DNA of 64,000 nt from Macrocybe gigantea (lineage: Eukaryota > Basidiomycota > Agaricomycetes > Agaricales > Callistosporiaceae): the NCBI GenBank assembly GCA_011319805.1, contig SJRY01000320.1:372001-436000 (forward strand). The letters are read 5' to 3'. The number at the start of each line of letters is the position of its first letter. The first letter of the stretch is position 1. Of this stretch, positions 42,646-55,019 are shown piece after piece. The position numbers and the translations under genes were made by a program. The notes beneath the pieces were generated by a model that had not been told where the DNA came from, ran no database searches, and saw nothing but the letters and a program-made list of their open reading frames with translations.

Positions 42646-44261
42646 ATGGACCAGCAGGATATTGACGCGATATGCCCGTTGAACGGTCAGGAAAGGCCTG
42701 GAAAACTACACTCTGCTGATGGAACGAGGAAAACGCTGCGGAACCTTTCCCATCTGAGTGATCCGGCTGTGTCTTCTCTGGGGTTTTTCTTCTCTGGGCC
42801 TCCGCATGCCGTCGAGAGCGGGAACGTCCTTGACGGCGCTCCTGACAGAGCAAACTCCTTGGTTCTCTCCTCTGAAAGAAACCCTTGTTATGCTTCCGCT
42901 GCTGCTGATGATATACCTCAAAAGTGGTATGATCTCCGCGATCCGGCTGGCATCGGAAAGGAGAACATACAAATTGAAGCTGGGCTGGATCCTGTCAAAT
43001 CACCCACCATCGACCCTTCGCCATATTCCGGCGATTTCCGCGCTCATCTTGCTAAAGAGGACCATTCTTCTGAGGAGGGATTGGCGACATTTTGTGATGC
43101 AGGGCTCTGCTCGCTCTCGGTGCAGTCGCTCGCAACCCAGGCCTGTCTTTCTGATTCGACGTGTTCTGATCTCTTCTCGACGCCGCCTTTGACGCCCGAC
43201 AACCTAGATGATGCAGTCATCCCTGCCCTATCGATCGCGGATTTTTTACAGGACTGCAAAGCTAAACACAAAGACGCCAAGACTACTGTGACGGACGCCT
43301 CATGTGTATTAGAGAACCCTTTTCACTCTGCGAGCGAAAATGAACGTCAATATAACACTCCATCTTCACGCGAGATCCAGGAAGGCAAAAGACCTGATCG
43401 TTCAATCGTACGTGCAACATAATACGCACGTGTCGTGGCTCACTTGGGACTATAGTCTCCCGAAGAAATCGTGGAAACCGAATTGGCACCTAATGGCAAT
43501 GATATAGACGACTGGTATGGCCTGGAACATATCTTAGAATTAAGTTTGAAGGAACATCGCCCCTCCGACATGCAATCACCTTCTGCCGGAGAGCATTCTA
43601 AGGTACGCTATGGCATCCTTGAACTTGTCTTTTTTTTCCCCAACTTGGTATGCCGACCTCGCTATCGTCTGAATATTAGAGCCGCGAATCTTGGGCTGCG
43701 CTGCGCAAAGGAAGAGTTGATCCCTTTTTTGAGGACGAAGATTATTACCAGTGGAAGAATTGGCATAGGTACCTTGATCGTTGTGATGAACTCCGAAGAC
43801 ACAAGAAGGGTCTAGCATTCAAAGCCTACGCGAAGGATCTAGCTTGGTTGTATGCGGAAGAAATGATGATCAGAGACGTGATGTACTGGCAAAAGGTAGC
43901 TTTCTTCTAGCCTATCAACCTAGGAACCACAGACATTTTCCACGATCGGCAATTGAAACATACGATAGGAAGTTTACGGTGCGGTCGGAAAGGACATCAA
44001 GGAACGCCTGGCTACCCTTGTCGATAGACGCCCGGTATGACTGCCACGCCTAGAACGACGTCTGTTGGCCTTCGTCATCTCAATTTTTCGTCACAGGACC
44101 CGTATCAACCACCACACAAGCACGGTCTGGCCTGGTATCTGAAGCGTTCGCGCTCTGCTTCATGTCTCCGCGAACTTCGCTATCCAGATATCAACACAGC
44201 TAAGGGTGGGCCAAGCGCCTCGACCTGCGCCGAAGTACGCGTGTGTTTACTCGACAGTTAA
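42646..44261 (+). CDS. conserved-looking hypothetical protein
   Basis: Exons 42646..43407, 43456..43602, 43680..43895, 43993..44034 and 44097..44261 give 443 residues. The first 250 residues are Ser/Pro-rich and disordered, with the TPPLTPDNLDD motif near residue 185. The ordered part comes after residue 300: ESWAALRKGRVDPFFEDEDYY, QWKNWHRYLDRCDELRRHKKG, FKAYAKDLAWLYAEEMM and DPYQPPHKHGLAWYLKRSRS. It is rich in Trp, Arg and Tyr. No named family was recognised. All five exons share compatible phases, which supports a real gene; the last intron could instead be retained, ending the protein at 44040. Confidence 0.6.
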
Positions 44262-44713
44262 GGTGGCTATCATGGTGGACCATCGTCTATTATCCTCTTG
44301 CCGTTGAGCAAAACTCCGTATCATTCGTGTGCGAGTCATGACGAAACATTCAATGTGTCATTAGAAAAAGGTATGTAGCAGTATAGTGTATAGTAATGTG
44401 CATGTGCGAGGTATAGTAGCTATTTGGTAAGCAGTCGAGAAATGGGTGCTGAATGTAGTCATGGTATGTATGTATGCGGTATAACGACGATGCGTCCGGT
44501 GAAAATTAAAAGAATAAATTAAGATCATATCAAAGGAAAGAAAGGGGTTCGTAGCAAGTGTCCATGCACTTAAGAGTCATAAATGGGTAGGAAGGGGGAA
44601 TAAAAGAAGCACTGGGGCCTCCAGAAGGTGGCAAATAAAGAGGAAACAAGATAAAAAAGAGTGAAAAGATTACCTACCGTGACCGGAAATGAAGTTGAAA
44701 TGAAAGGACTGTC
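44262..44713. other. convergent intergenic region
   Basis: Purine-rich, AT-rich 3' flanks of the hypothetical gene (+) and the first cyclin (-). No gene was seen. Confidence 0.4.
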
Positions 44714-46414
44714 TCAAACATCAAGCATCTGCGGGTGCCTTGTTCCTCGAGACTGTACCAGCCTCCTCAACGGGTTCTGACCAAAGCTGATGGAATTCGA
44801 CACGCAAGTTCCGCTAGCAGAAGGTTTCGCGACGCCGACATAGTCCATACACGAAACCGACGAAGAGAAGCCCCTTTCCTTGTCCGCCGGATGGCCCTTC
44901 CCCGTCCCGTTCGCAGCGCCCAGTATGCGGCTGAGGAATCCCGCGCTGGCGATGCCGGTTCGCGCGACGATGTTGGGCATCGTCGAGCTGGGCGAGAGCA
45001 TCGTATTCTCGTCTTGGTACGGCGTTCGGCAGGGCACAGTGGCGGACGTGCTGCGCCTCGAGTCCCGCGCGAAGCGCCCCCCGCGAGAAGGTGAAGAAGC
45101 GAACGATGCAGGAGTGGGAGAGGAAGCGGTTATGGTGTGCACCGAGGACGTGTCTGACGGTTTCCTTGCTCTATCGTTAGCGAGGCGCTGTTGAGCCCTG
45201 AGCGGGTACGGAGGGAGGGGACGAGGAGCAAAGGGAAGGGGCTTCTTGTTCGGTTTCGAGGAGGCATTGACAGAGTTGGTTGCCTCTGCCCCATCCATCA
45301 CCGCTGCCGACATGTAGCGAGCAGAGCTGAGAGTGATTGCACCCTCTCCCGAGTTGCTCCGCGACGACGAGTAGACTCGCGCTTGATGGTCATCTTCCGA
45401 TGTGTCCTCATCTGAGCTTGCCCATCCAGATGACGATGACGAAGAACCAGTGTCGTCCACGAGAGATGCCATGTCTGATCCGCTGGACGAGGAGATGGAG
45501 TCTGTGCTAGTCGTAGACGACATCGTGGGGCGAGAATCCTCTGATGTAGTGCTGATGCGGCTCTGGCGAAGGCTGGCGGACGACAGACGCTTCACTATGC
45601 CCGGACGGCTGTGACGATTGCGGATGAAGAGGAGGACGTAGAAGTCTGGGCGGGAGCATCATCTGGAGGGGTTGGGGGTAACTGGGTCTGCGCCTGAACT
45701 TGCGCCCTTGCTCGCCCTGCTTGGACAACCTTATTCACCGCGGATGCTCGTGTATTCGCATCCTGCGCTTGGCGAGCGGTCAGGAAGGGCGCGACGACCC
45801 GGCAAACATCCTCTTCGCTAATCCGCACATCGTATTCAAGCAGATACAGGAGTTGTTTTTCCATCAAGTTGACTTCGGGCGTCTCGAAAAGGATGGAATA
45901 GCCTGCCCAATGGCTGTTCTTGGGCGAGGAGTCATTGAGGTACTTGGCGGTGACGATGAGCGTAGCCAGGAACACTCGGTGTCTCGTACATGGCATGCCT
46001 TCGTATGAGATCCATGCATGAGTAATTGCATGGTAGTGCTCAGGCAGCTTACATACCTTTCGCCATGGGCGGTAGCTTGGATCTCAACCGCTCAAGGTAC
46101 ACGAGTGTGGTCAGCAGTGTAGGCACCTGGACGTTCGAACACTTCACCAAATGGAGAATGAATTTCTCCAATGACATCCGCGGTGGTTCTTGTTGATCGG
46201 AGATACTCTCTTTTTGAGGTGTGGGGGGTGGCGACGGCATTCCAGACGGTCGCGGAGCCTCGCCGTCGACCTGGATGACGTTTTCCGTTTGGCGAGCAAC
46301 GTAGTCGATCATATCCATCGACACCCGTTTCGCCATGAGGCTGACAAGGCCAAGATTGTGCGAACCGATGGGGAGAAGCGAACCAGGATGACGGCGTAGT
46401 AGGTGGTCAGGCAT
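44714..46414 (-). CDS. PHO80/PCL-type cyclin 1 (one frame break)
   Basis: Exon 1 is 46057..46414; exon 2 starts at 45998. The cyclin box is complete: [26 protein letters not shown], then [24 protein letters not shown] and [20 protein letters not shown]. Cyclins of this kind pair with Pho85-type CDKs in nutrient and polarity signalling. In the printed frame exon 2 ends at 45595 (AVRA stop), but a Ser-rich tail of about 290 residues ([16 protein letters not shown] and on) begins one base out of phase in the CCC/GGG run at 45600-45602 and runs open to 44714. A missing G there would give AVRGIVKRLS. As printed the product would be about 252 residues; with the base restored, about 550. Confidence 0.8.
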
Positions 46415-46969
46415 GTCGTGTTGCGGCAGGGAAAGGTGGTATAATAGTTGTGTTCGATGTTTTGGAGGAGCAAGAAATTACGACGACCCCGTCAAGGGAT
46501 GTATAAGGTAGAAAGAAGTTTGGGGACGAGAACCCAGTCCGGCGTGGCTTTTAATGATCGTAGGACGTTAAAAAGGGGCCTCTCAGTCCCAGCGCGCGCA
46601 AACAAGCCTTGAGACGCGTCGTTTCGATCAAAATCACGAGGCAAACATGGTATACCTCGTGACCAGTTCAAGTCTAGCACTAATCCGCAATTATCTGCTG
46701 ATAATGTGTTGAATTAGCGCTACCATTTCAACTTACTATCTCGAAAGAACTCGTGTGGTCCAGTCAGTTTGCCTTTCAGAGAAAGAATGCAACAGAAAGT
46801 GAAAAGTGCCTGTGACATGTCACTGTACATTGAAAGCACGTGATGCAACGTGGCCTGTCGCGCTTGTCTCGATCAACACAGCATCGAGGACGATTCTACT
46901 TGTCTACGTGTTGTTATATCCCCGGCTGCATGAATCTACATCTTCTGTACATGTATATTGTTGGCATAC
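46415..46969. promoter_or_regulatory. divergent promoter region, cyclin 1 / YEA4-like
   Basis: 555 nt between two divergent starts. It includes one CACGTG E-box-type palindrome near 46839. No transcription start signal can be assigned with confidence. Confidence 0.3.
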
Positions 46970-48343
46970 ATGTTTTTTACGCTGCTATCTGATTGGTTTG
47001 CGACCCTATCTCTCATATTTGGTGGTTGCTGCAGGTGAGTGTGGTTTGTCGGGGTTATTTCAGACAGTCTGACACTTGCCATCCAGCAATGCAATAACTC
47101 TAGAGCAACTCACATCAGAATACCCTCATGCTGGATCTCTCATCACATTTTTCCAATTCGTCATCATCTCTCTCTACGGTTTTCCTAGACATATAACGTG
47201 GACTCGGTATGGGCCGCGCTTCAGGCCGCGCAGGATACCCTTGACGCCCTACGTGATTCAGGTTGCGCTATTTTACCTGATTTCGCTGTTAAACAATGCA
47301 GCATTTGCATATCACATTCCCATGTCCGTCCACATCATTTTTCGGAGCGGCGGACTTGTAATCAGTATGGTGCTCGGTTGGATTGTACTCGGCAAAAAGC
47401 AAGTTAATTTTGGCATCGTCCTTAAGGGTTTCCAAAGATCAATACTGATATGTCTTCACAGATATACCATGTTGCAAATATTATCTGTCTCATTGGTCAC
47501 TCTCGGAGTCATCTTAACGACTCTGTCTGCCTCCCGCCTGCCAAAATTTCGACATCCATAGCTTCGACTCGCGGCGCGTACACATATGCCACGGGAATAG
47601 GCATTCTTACCTTGGCGCTTTTGCTCTCCGGTTTCTTGGGTCTCGTGCAGGATCGCACTTATGCGAAATATGGCCGACCTGCACCACCTGGAACAACGAA
47701 GGAGAGCCATAAGGCCTCCAAACGTCCTGGAAAGACCCCGAAGGCGGGTTCGCCGCCCGCCTGGCAAGAATCCATGTTTTATCTGCATTTCCTGGCGCTT
47801 CCCATGTTCATCTCCGTTCGTTCAGATCTCCTTGCCCAACTTGCGATGGTCAACGCTGGTCCCAAGGTTTCCCTGTCTTCTCCTGTTCCTTCCTTTCTTT
47901 CGACCATGCTTTGCGCCATGCCGCCCTCCTTTTCCTCGTTCAATGTCAGTGACAAAAGCACGGCGACTTGGTTTTCGCCTCTCATTTCGTTCTCTAGTGG
48001 GCGCAACATGTCACCTTCTGATCCCAACAGCGTCGTAGCAACGCTCGCTATCCCCGAAGCCTACCTCCCTCTCTTGATAAATACACTTACACAACTACTT
48101 TGCGTGGCCGGAGTGCACCGTCTCACGACGCGCGTTAGCGCCCTGACTGTGACACTCGTGCTGGTGGTCCGCAAGGCGGTCAGCTTGATGCTCAGCGTTG
48201 TCGGTGTCGGTCTAATGAATCGTCAGAAGGCGAACAATGTCAATATGCACATGATGTGGACAGGCGCTTTTTTGGTTCTTCTTGGCACTGTAGGTTATAC
48301 TATTGGGACGGGCTCCTCTGGAAAGAAGGACAAGAAAGAATAG
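46970..48343 (+). CDS. YEA4-like UDP-GlcNAc/nucleotide-sugar transporter (one frame break)
   Basis: Exons 46970..47034, 47087..47398 and 47462 onward to 48343. It belongs to the UAA/SLC35B drug-metabolite transporter family, whose Yea4 branch carries UDP-N-acetylglucosamine into the secretory pathway for chitin and glycan synthesis. About ten hydrophobic segments are visible. Family blocks include FGGCCSNAITLEQL, SLYGFPRHITW, NNAAFAYHIPMSVHIIFRSGG, TLALLLSGFLGLVQDRTYAKYG, ESMFYLHFLALPMF and INTLTQLLCVAGVHRLTTRVSALTVTLVLVVRKAVSL. The intron 47399..47461 uses a GC donor. After LSASRLPK (near 47545) the sequence continues one base out of frame within an AAAATTT run, so as printed the protein stops at 47561; one missing A or T would explain it. 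Confidence 0.8.
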
Positions 48344-48622
48344 ATTTCATTTTGTATGTAGTGTACCTAAGACGTAGAGTCTATAACCGTCATAGTGTAT
48401 ATGCCTGTAGCAATGGTCGTTTCTCCGAGTAGTGATACATGTCGTAAATTGTAGATGTGGGATGGATAATCAATTCTGGTTCAGTCTTGATGTCAAGCTT
48501 GTGTCAAAGATGACGAACACAAGTATAGAGTCCTTAATCCTTTTTTGCAGGTACGCCTTCGATTTCCCGAATCTACACAGCATGATGGCTGCAGTGAGGA
48601 GACCTGTTCGACTAGTCCCGCC

Positions 48623-49454
48623 CTAGGCAGTGGCTCGGATTGTCAGAGAGACGTCATAATGAAAATATTCCAGGTGATAGCGAGGATGGATGGTTGCTGG
48701 TAAAGTATTGATGGACTTCCCTGAGGCGGTCAGAAAAGCCGGGCGATCGTAGCACTTTGCAGGCACCCGCACAAGAACTGGATCTGGCGGCTTTGGCGAT
48801 GAAAGAATAGATCGTTGTTCCTTGTAGTAGACTTCTTGCTCTGTTCTCAGCGGCCTCGAGATCTGCCAACTGGACCCAACCAGAAACAGCTCAGTCACTT
48901 TGCGCACGTCATCCTTCGTCAAGTAAAGCTCGTAATCCAGAAGACTCAGGAATTGCCTTTCTATCGCGTTGATATCTGCTGTGTTGAACATGCCAGAGCG
49001 CGCGGCCCAATCGCTGTTCTTCACTGCGCGGTCGTCCAAATACTTTGTGGCGATCACCAAAGCGGCCAAGACTACCCGATGCCTTGTCGAGAAACCACCT
49101 GAATATAGTCAGAAGCTAAGTTGGGTTGGAGCCGACCCTCAGGCTATGAGTGACACTACCGATGGCGTCCGCGGGGAGTTTGGTTCGCAATCGTTCCAGA
49201 TATACGAGGGTGACGATGAACACCGACATCCCAATGTGCCGAAAATCCGAGAGACAATCTAGGAACTTCTCCAACGCCATCGTCTTCGCCCAAGAGTTGC
49301 CGCCGCGAACGTGTACGACACTTTCAGTCCTGCGAGCGAGGTGGCGTATAAGATCCGCTGAGGCCGGCCTCGTGGCAAAGGCGATGACAGAAGGACTGTG
49401 CCAACAAATGGGCAGAGACAATGCATGCTGATGAGCAGGGTGGTCAGACATCAA
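48623..49454 (-). CDS. PHO80/PCL-type cyclin 2
   Basis: Exons 49160..49454 and 48623..49098 give 256 residues. The cyclin fold reads [16 protein letters not shown], then STRHRVVLAALVIATKYLDD, KNSDWAARSGMF, INAIERQFLSLLDYELYLTKDD. The intron falls at exactly the same place and phase as in cyclins 1 and 3, immediately before the STRHR block, showing common descent. The C-terminal part is short and not obviously conserved. It is convergent with the YEA4-like gene, with only 279 nt between the stops. The partner CDK would be a Pho85-type kinase, inferred from the family. Confidence 0.85.
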
Positions 49455-50179
49455 ATGGAGGTCCGAATGGACGAGAAACCCTCGTCGTCTGAAAAGAAGG
49501 TTGCGATGCTGTCAAGAAACATACAACACAAAAGTGAAGAGAGCGCTGAGAGGGGCTTATTCTGTAACTATGCTTCTGATTAAATCATTGTGCCACACGT
49601 AAAGGGGCTGGTGGAGCCAGACACAGCCTGCACCGCGCCACGATTGTCCTCACATGGTGATAGACGCCCTTAACGATAGAAGTCCTTAACGCGTGCTTTA
49701 ATCAAATGGATATTCTGAAACGTCAGCAGGAACTCACTCTAGGTCCTATTAGCCTTCTCATGCGTCCAAGCCGCGAAGCCGCAGTATCCACAGCCACTCG
49801 TACAATAATATTGTTTGTCCTAGCTTGGTTTGTGTAACCTCTTTGTCCCCTCATTCCTCCAAATCGAAGGCTGGCAACGTGTTATCCTCAAGTTCCTGCT
49901 TGTACTTTCGTCCTTCCTTCCAAAAATGTAAACAATCACTGATAATGATGTCCTCCATCTACAGATATGCTGCCATCTGGCATGTCATTCTTAGTTTCCT
50001 CGTGTGGCGACGAACGTTGCAGAAGCCTCTTGCACTGCATACCATAGAATTTCATGGAACGACGCAAAAAATAATGTTCGTTGGAGTATTTAAGGAGTCT
50101 TTGTACATGGATCTTCTCGCTGGAAACTACTCCGTGTTCATCCTCACAAGCCTACTCCTGCCTTCCAACACAGACAAAC
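49455..50179. other. divergent intergenic region, no gene seen
   Basis: Separates cyclin 2 (-) from F-box-like gene 1 (+). Short frames only. Confidence 0.4.
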
Positions 50180-51402
50180 ATGCCGTCGACGATCACCCTT
50201 GATGCTCTCATGGCGATCATAGATACATTGGATGATTTCGAAGACACTCGCGAGATCAAGGCGTGCTCGTTGATATGCCGCGAAGTTACTCATTTTGCAC
50301 AGCGGAAGCTCTTCTCCATTGTCAGTCTCTCAAGGGACGATACGACGAGAGGCTTAGCTATGCTCCGCACCCGCCGTTTTCTTGATCTTGTGGTTTCCCA
50401 GCCGAGGTTCAGCTCCTACGTCAAGGATCTTGAAATTGACGACTTCTTTCCAAGCCAGCCCAGCGCGCCTTACGATAGCGAAGTTCTGCCACAAATCTTG
50501 GAGAGATTAACTTCCGTGCGCGAACTCAGGATTATTCTCAACTTCAAGGACTTTGCCACGTCGCCTGCACTGGAAGACGCCCTGTTTGCGCTTGCTCAGA
50601 TGCGTACGATCGAGGTTCTGGAACTCCACCGCATCATTGACGTCCCCATTGGCTTTCTCGACGAATTTCAAAACATCCGCAAGCTGTCCATCTACGATAC
50701 CACTTTCGAAGAAGCAATAATGGATGACGAGACCATGATGATCGACAACAAACCGAGTCCCAGAGTCCTCGAGTTCCACTCTATTCAACCTAACTCTGGA
50801 GTTATGCTATTCCTTGGCCCGAACTGCCCATTTGACGTCTCCCATCTCGAGAGGCTCATAGTCAAGCATGTGCTCACTATTGAATTCGAAAGGTTCTCTA
50901 CAATCTGTGGGGCATCTCTTCAAGCCTTGATCATAGACGATGATGACGCAGGTATGTGAAGACTTAACCATTCTCAGAGACAGAATTCGACCCACGGCCA
51001 TCTATTCCAGATGCTGGTGATTTTGGAAACTTCCGTCTTACCAATCTCCTCAACCTTTCGGCGATAGTAATTAGGTACAAACCGTCGCTGGCCGTCTCGC
51101 TCAACAGTGTCCTCCGGAGTCTTCCAAATCCTAATAATGTGATGCACATCACGTTTCTCGTCAAATACGATGACGATTTGGATGGTGTATTGGGGGCATT
51201 CCTTGCCTTGGATGATACGCTCTCTCGATTAACTGGGACTTTCGTTCACCTTCAGGTAACCCACGTACCGGAAGATAAAGAAGAATCAGCCTACGATCAC
51301 GTCACTGGGCATGTGCACGACTACTTTCCCTCCACGTCTGAACAGGAGGGCAGGGTGCATACCTGGTTCGTCATTGGCGGCGACGACGATGATTTTTTCT
51401 GA
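50180..51402 (+). CDS. F-box/LRR-type hypothetical protein 1
   Basis: Exons 50180..50951 and 51011..51402 give 387 residues. The N-terminus has a degenerate F-box-like helix set (LDALMAIIDTLDDFEDTREIKACSLICREVTHFAQRKLF), then leucine-rich repeats of irregular length, as in the very large F-box families of mushrooms. F-box proteins recruit substrates to SCF ubiquitin ligases; the target is unknown. YDSEVLPQILERLTSVREL has close matches in gene 2 (YDAEVLPQILKKLNKVQYL) and gene 3, so the three are paralogues. The C-terminus is acidic and ends DDDDFF. Confidence 0.72.
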
Positions 51403-53019
51403 ACTGATGCCTACGCCTCTGGTCTACTCTTACGGACGCTCAACTTTCTCTTTTTCTCGCGTACTCCAATACCAATCACACTGTCCTGATGATCTTGTAT
51501 CCGAGCGTCGTTGTATAGTATCGTGTTCTACTCCTGTTTACTTTCAATTGAATGAATGACATGGGCTTGCCTATCTGTAACTACCTTTACTTTCTCCTGA
51601 AGGCAACTTGATAAATTTCATACCTTCTCAACAGTATCTCCGCGCCAATAGTCCTTCAGCCAATTCCAGAAGTCTGTAATTGTGTAGGTATCCGGTTATC
51701 GAGGTCTAGCAAGAAAATCCCTTCCTACTGAAACAGCAGCACGACACAGGGTCTATTGCATATGAAGATGTAAGTCTGTCAATTGCGGACGGGCGACGTC
51801 TTCGGAAAATGGCATACATCTTATTGTGGTCACACGCGGACTCGGAGATGAATGGGAATACCCTTCAATGGCCGTCCGAGTCCTAGTGGGTCCGGCCTCT
51901 CTAAAAGCATCGCGATCCCTTTGGCTACTGCCTACATCAGCGCGCAAGCTTGACTTCATAACTACTCGCTACCAGTTCTTCTCGTTGCCTCTGCAAACTA
52001 ACCGTATGACGTTCTCGTTCTAACAAGATTAGGAGGACATCCGCATCTACATGCGGTACCGCCGGATGGGCAATTTCCATACGTCAGATAGCAGCCAGAC
52101 GGATCCATGTCTCTCATAGACAGAAATAGACAGAATGACGATCAAAAACGAAACAGCGACTCTGTGCGATGTTAGGCTCGTTTCAAAACCATAAGCTGCG
52201 CACTTGCAGTGCAAGATCATCATTGATGGGCGGGGACATGTGTTCGGGATACGCACAGACGAACGTGCACGAAGCCTATGTGACGACCTCTGGCAGCCGC
52301 AAGCCCGCTGATTTTTCTATAGTCCCATTAGAGGCGATGGACTAGGAATGTGAAGTGACTTGCTACGCAGTCTGAGTATTAACCCTGATCTTTCTTTGTT
52401 TATCGAAATTCCCAAGTACATCAGGGTTATGGAAGATAGCGACAAGCCGAAAGAGAGATCAAGTGATGTGCTTAGCCTGAGTGTAGCCCTACTTGAGGCA
52501 CATGCTTCACGATGATGATATTCGACTGACACGCGCAATGGGTTGGTTTGAACGTCAGTAAGGCTACCTGGCATGGATCTATCACTGACATTCACGTCTA
52601 GAATTGGTGGCTCCGACATCATCGGGCCAGAGTGTGGATCGGCTATCTTTCCATTTTCCGACTTGGATTTCAACTCTTCAGCTGTTCGTCTTATGGATCA
52701 GCAAAGCTATAGAAGATAACGTGTTTCCATGGTCATGCAAAATCTCCGAACAACGCAGAATTGAATTCAACGGCTTCCGACGCAGTGCATATGCTCCTTT
52801 TAGAAGACCGACATGGGCGCAAGCTTACCGCTCTCAGGATGCGTGGCATCTGCGGTTATAAAGAGCTTCTGGATGCATGTTCGTGCCAATTTGCTGCTTA
52901 TCGTCGGTGTCAGAAGGACAGCTGATATCTTCCGAGACCGGAACTTCGTTGGCAACCGCTCACGCTGTTTCCTGTCGTTCAATCACTAGACCATAGCTGT
53001 GCTTTCCAGTCACTCGACG
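51403..53019. other. intergenic, no gene recognised
   Basis: 1.6 kb with only short, unrelated open frames on both strands. Confidence 0.4.
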
Positions 53020-55019
53020 ATGTTCAACCATGTTGCTCTGCTCTATCAACGCGTCGCGTCCAGCGGCTCCGCCTCGATGTTCAAAATCCCCAAAGTAGAT
53101 GGGTCTGATGTGCCACGTGAATGGACGAACATTACTTTCGCGGAGTTTGCTGCAGACATCGACGCGGTTGCGTCCTTTTTGACGGCAGAGCTCAAGGCTA
53201 GGGAGATTCCTTATCGTTCAGTTGTCAGTGTATGGTGTGTGGCGTTTTATTTCTTTTAGACAACCCGATTGACGGACCGTGTCATTAGGGTCAGCGGGTT
53301 TGAGTATGCTCACCTCGTGTACATGGTGGCTCTTGCCAGGTCGTCTTATGTCCCTCAGCTGTTCAGTCAAAGTTTGACACACTCCGGAATCATATTCGAG
53401 CTCATGGAGAAGGCTGGTTCAAAGGCAATCATTCACGATCCCTCCCTTAGTGCTCTCATGGACGGCTCTCCTTTCCCAAGCATCGTGACACTGCCGATCA
53501 GCACCTTTTCCAGCGACAGAGACCGCTCCGCCTTGCCAGACATCAATAGCATTTTCACCTCTGAGGACGACGTTTGTTTCATCTACCATACTTCCGGCTC
53601 GACTTCTGGTAGCCCAAAGCTTGTCCCTTTCACATGCAAATTCATCAAGAGGGCCGCTAAACAGTCCGAGATTTGGTTGCAAGGGGGACCGTTCGACAGT
53701 CAAGATGTATTCGTTCAAGTCGGCAGCTTTTGTCACACAGGCGGCCTATACCGTGCGTGCACCGATGACATATCAATTGATCGGGCGACCCTTTCTGATG
53801 TGAATCAGAGTATCTTGGATCCATTCATACCGGCGTATGCTTCATTCAGCCTTCGAAGATGCGATTCGCGACGGATGAGCTCGTCAGCATGGTGAAGCTC
53901 GGGGGATTGAACCGCCTGACACAGTTTTCGCCATTTTTCTCTCTGCACGTCAAGGCCGCAAGAAGTGACCCGGATATATTGAAGCTATTGCGAGGGGTAA
54001 GAATCGTGTCGCATGGCGGTGTCAACCTGGCTCTGGAAGATGAAGAGTGGTGCGTTCGGAATGGAGTCCCATTGCTTGTCAGTGTACCTCTACGTATCAT
54101 CCTCGATCCTTGGTTGACCGGACAGCTCTAAAGAACATGTACGGAAACACGGAATGTGGTACGTTCCCCCCTAGAATACCACACAACCATGACGCCACGA
54201 CTGAAAAATACCTTTCAGCTTTTCTAATGGCGTCGACGCTCGGAAAACCTTCTCGATTCCTTTACCCTCTCCCAGATGCATGCTGCAGGTTCGATCCTGT
54301 GGGCGAGGTGACGCAACTCGATAACGCGTCGGTTCAATTGTTCGAATTAGTGGTTACGTCCGATTTTCCGGAACTCCCACAGCCACATCTCCTCTCGCCC
54401 GATGGAAATTTTCATACCGGAGACTTGTTTGAACGACAATCAGATGGGTCGTACGTTTTTCGTGGCCGCGACGATGACTGGATAAAGGTTGAAAGCGCGA
54501 AACGATGCGACACAAAGTATGTGCCTCAAAACCGGCTACATAACCTATTTAATATGCATCATGTCGCAGGGCTATCGAAGACCACATACGCGAGACTTGC
54601 TCCGACTTGGTCAAGGATTGCGTTGTCGTAGGAAATGGCAGGCCGTCTCCGGCTCTTTTTGTCGAGGCTCTGGACTCTTCAACATCCGAAACCAGTCTAA
54701 AGCAGACGGTTCTGAAAAGAATGGAATACTTCAACAGCCGTCGATACGTACATGAACGAATTACGGATAGTCAGCTGGTCTTTGTAGTTCCAGAAGGCAT
54801 CTTGCCTCGGACGGTGCGTTTCTTTTTCGTTCTGTGCGTGCGTCAGTCGCTAAATCATGGCGGTTTCTTGCATTCATCTAGATGAAGGGAAATTTTAGGC
54901 ATGTTCTACTGGTGTCCGTTCAGAATACCTTATATTGATGTGATCTCAGGCGCAGGGCAATTGAAGAGACCTACTCCAAGGAACTGGACGCAATCTACAC
55001 ATTGTTAGATGGATGTTAG
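53020..55019 (+). CDS. standalone adenylating enzyme (AMP-binding), copy 1
   Basis: Eight exons (53020..53234, 53289..53752, 53809..54077, 54134..54158, 54219..54516, 54570..54813, 54882..54898, 54950..55019) give 533 residues. The ANL-superfamily core motifs are present: P-loop-like HTSGSTSGSPK (A3), NMYGNTECG (A5), FHTGDLFERQ (A7), FRGRDDDWIK (A8) and a C-terminal GILPRTMKGN with the A10-type lysine. No carrier-protein or reductase domain follows, so it activates a carboxylic acid as a free-standing acyl-CoA synthetase-like or NRPS-like adenylation enzyme; the substrate is not predictable. Compared with copy 2 it lacks about eight residues at the start of exon 3. The seventh intron has a GC donor (54899) where copy 2 has GT. 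Confidence 0.83.
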
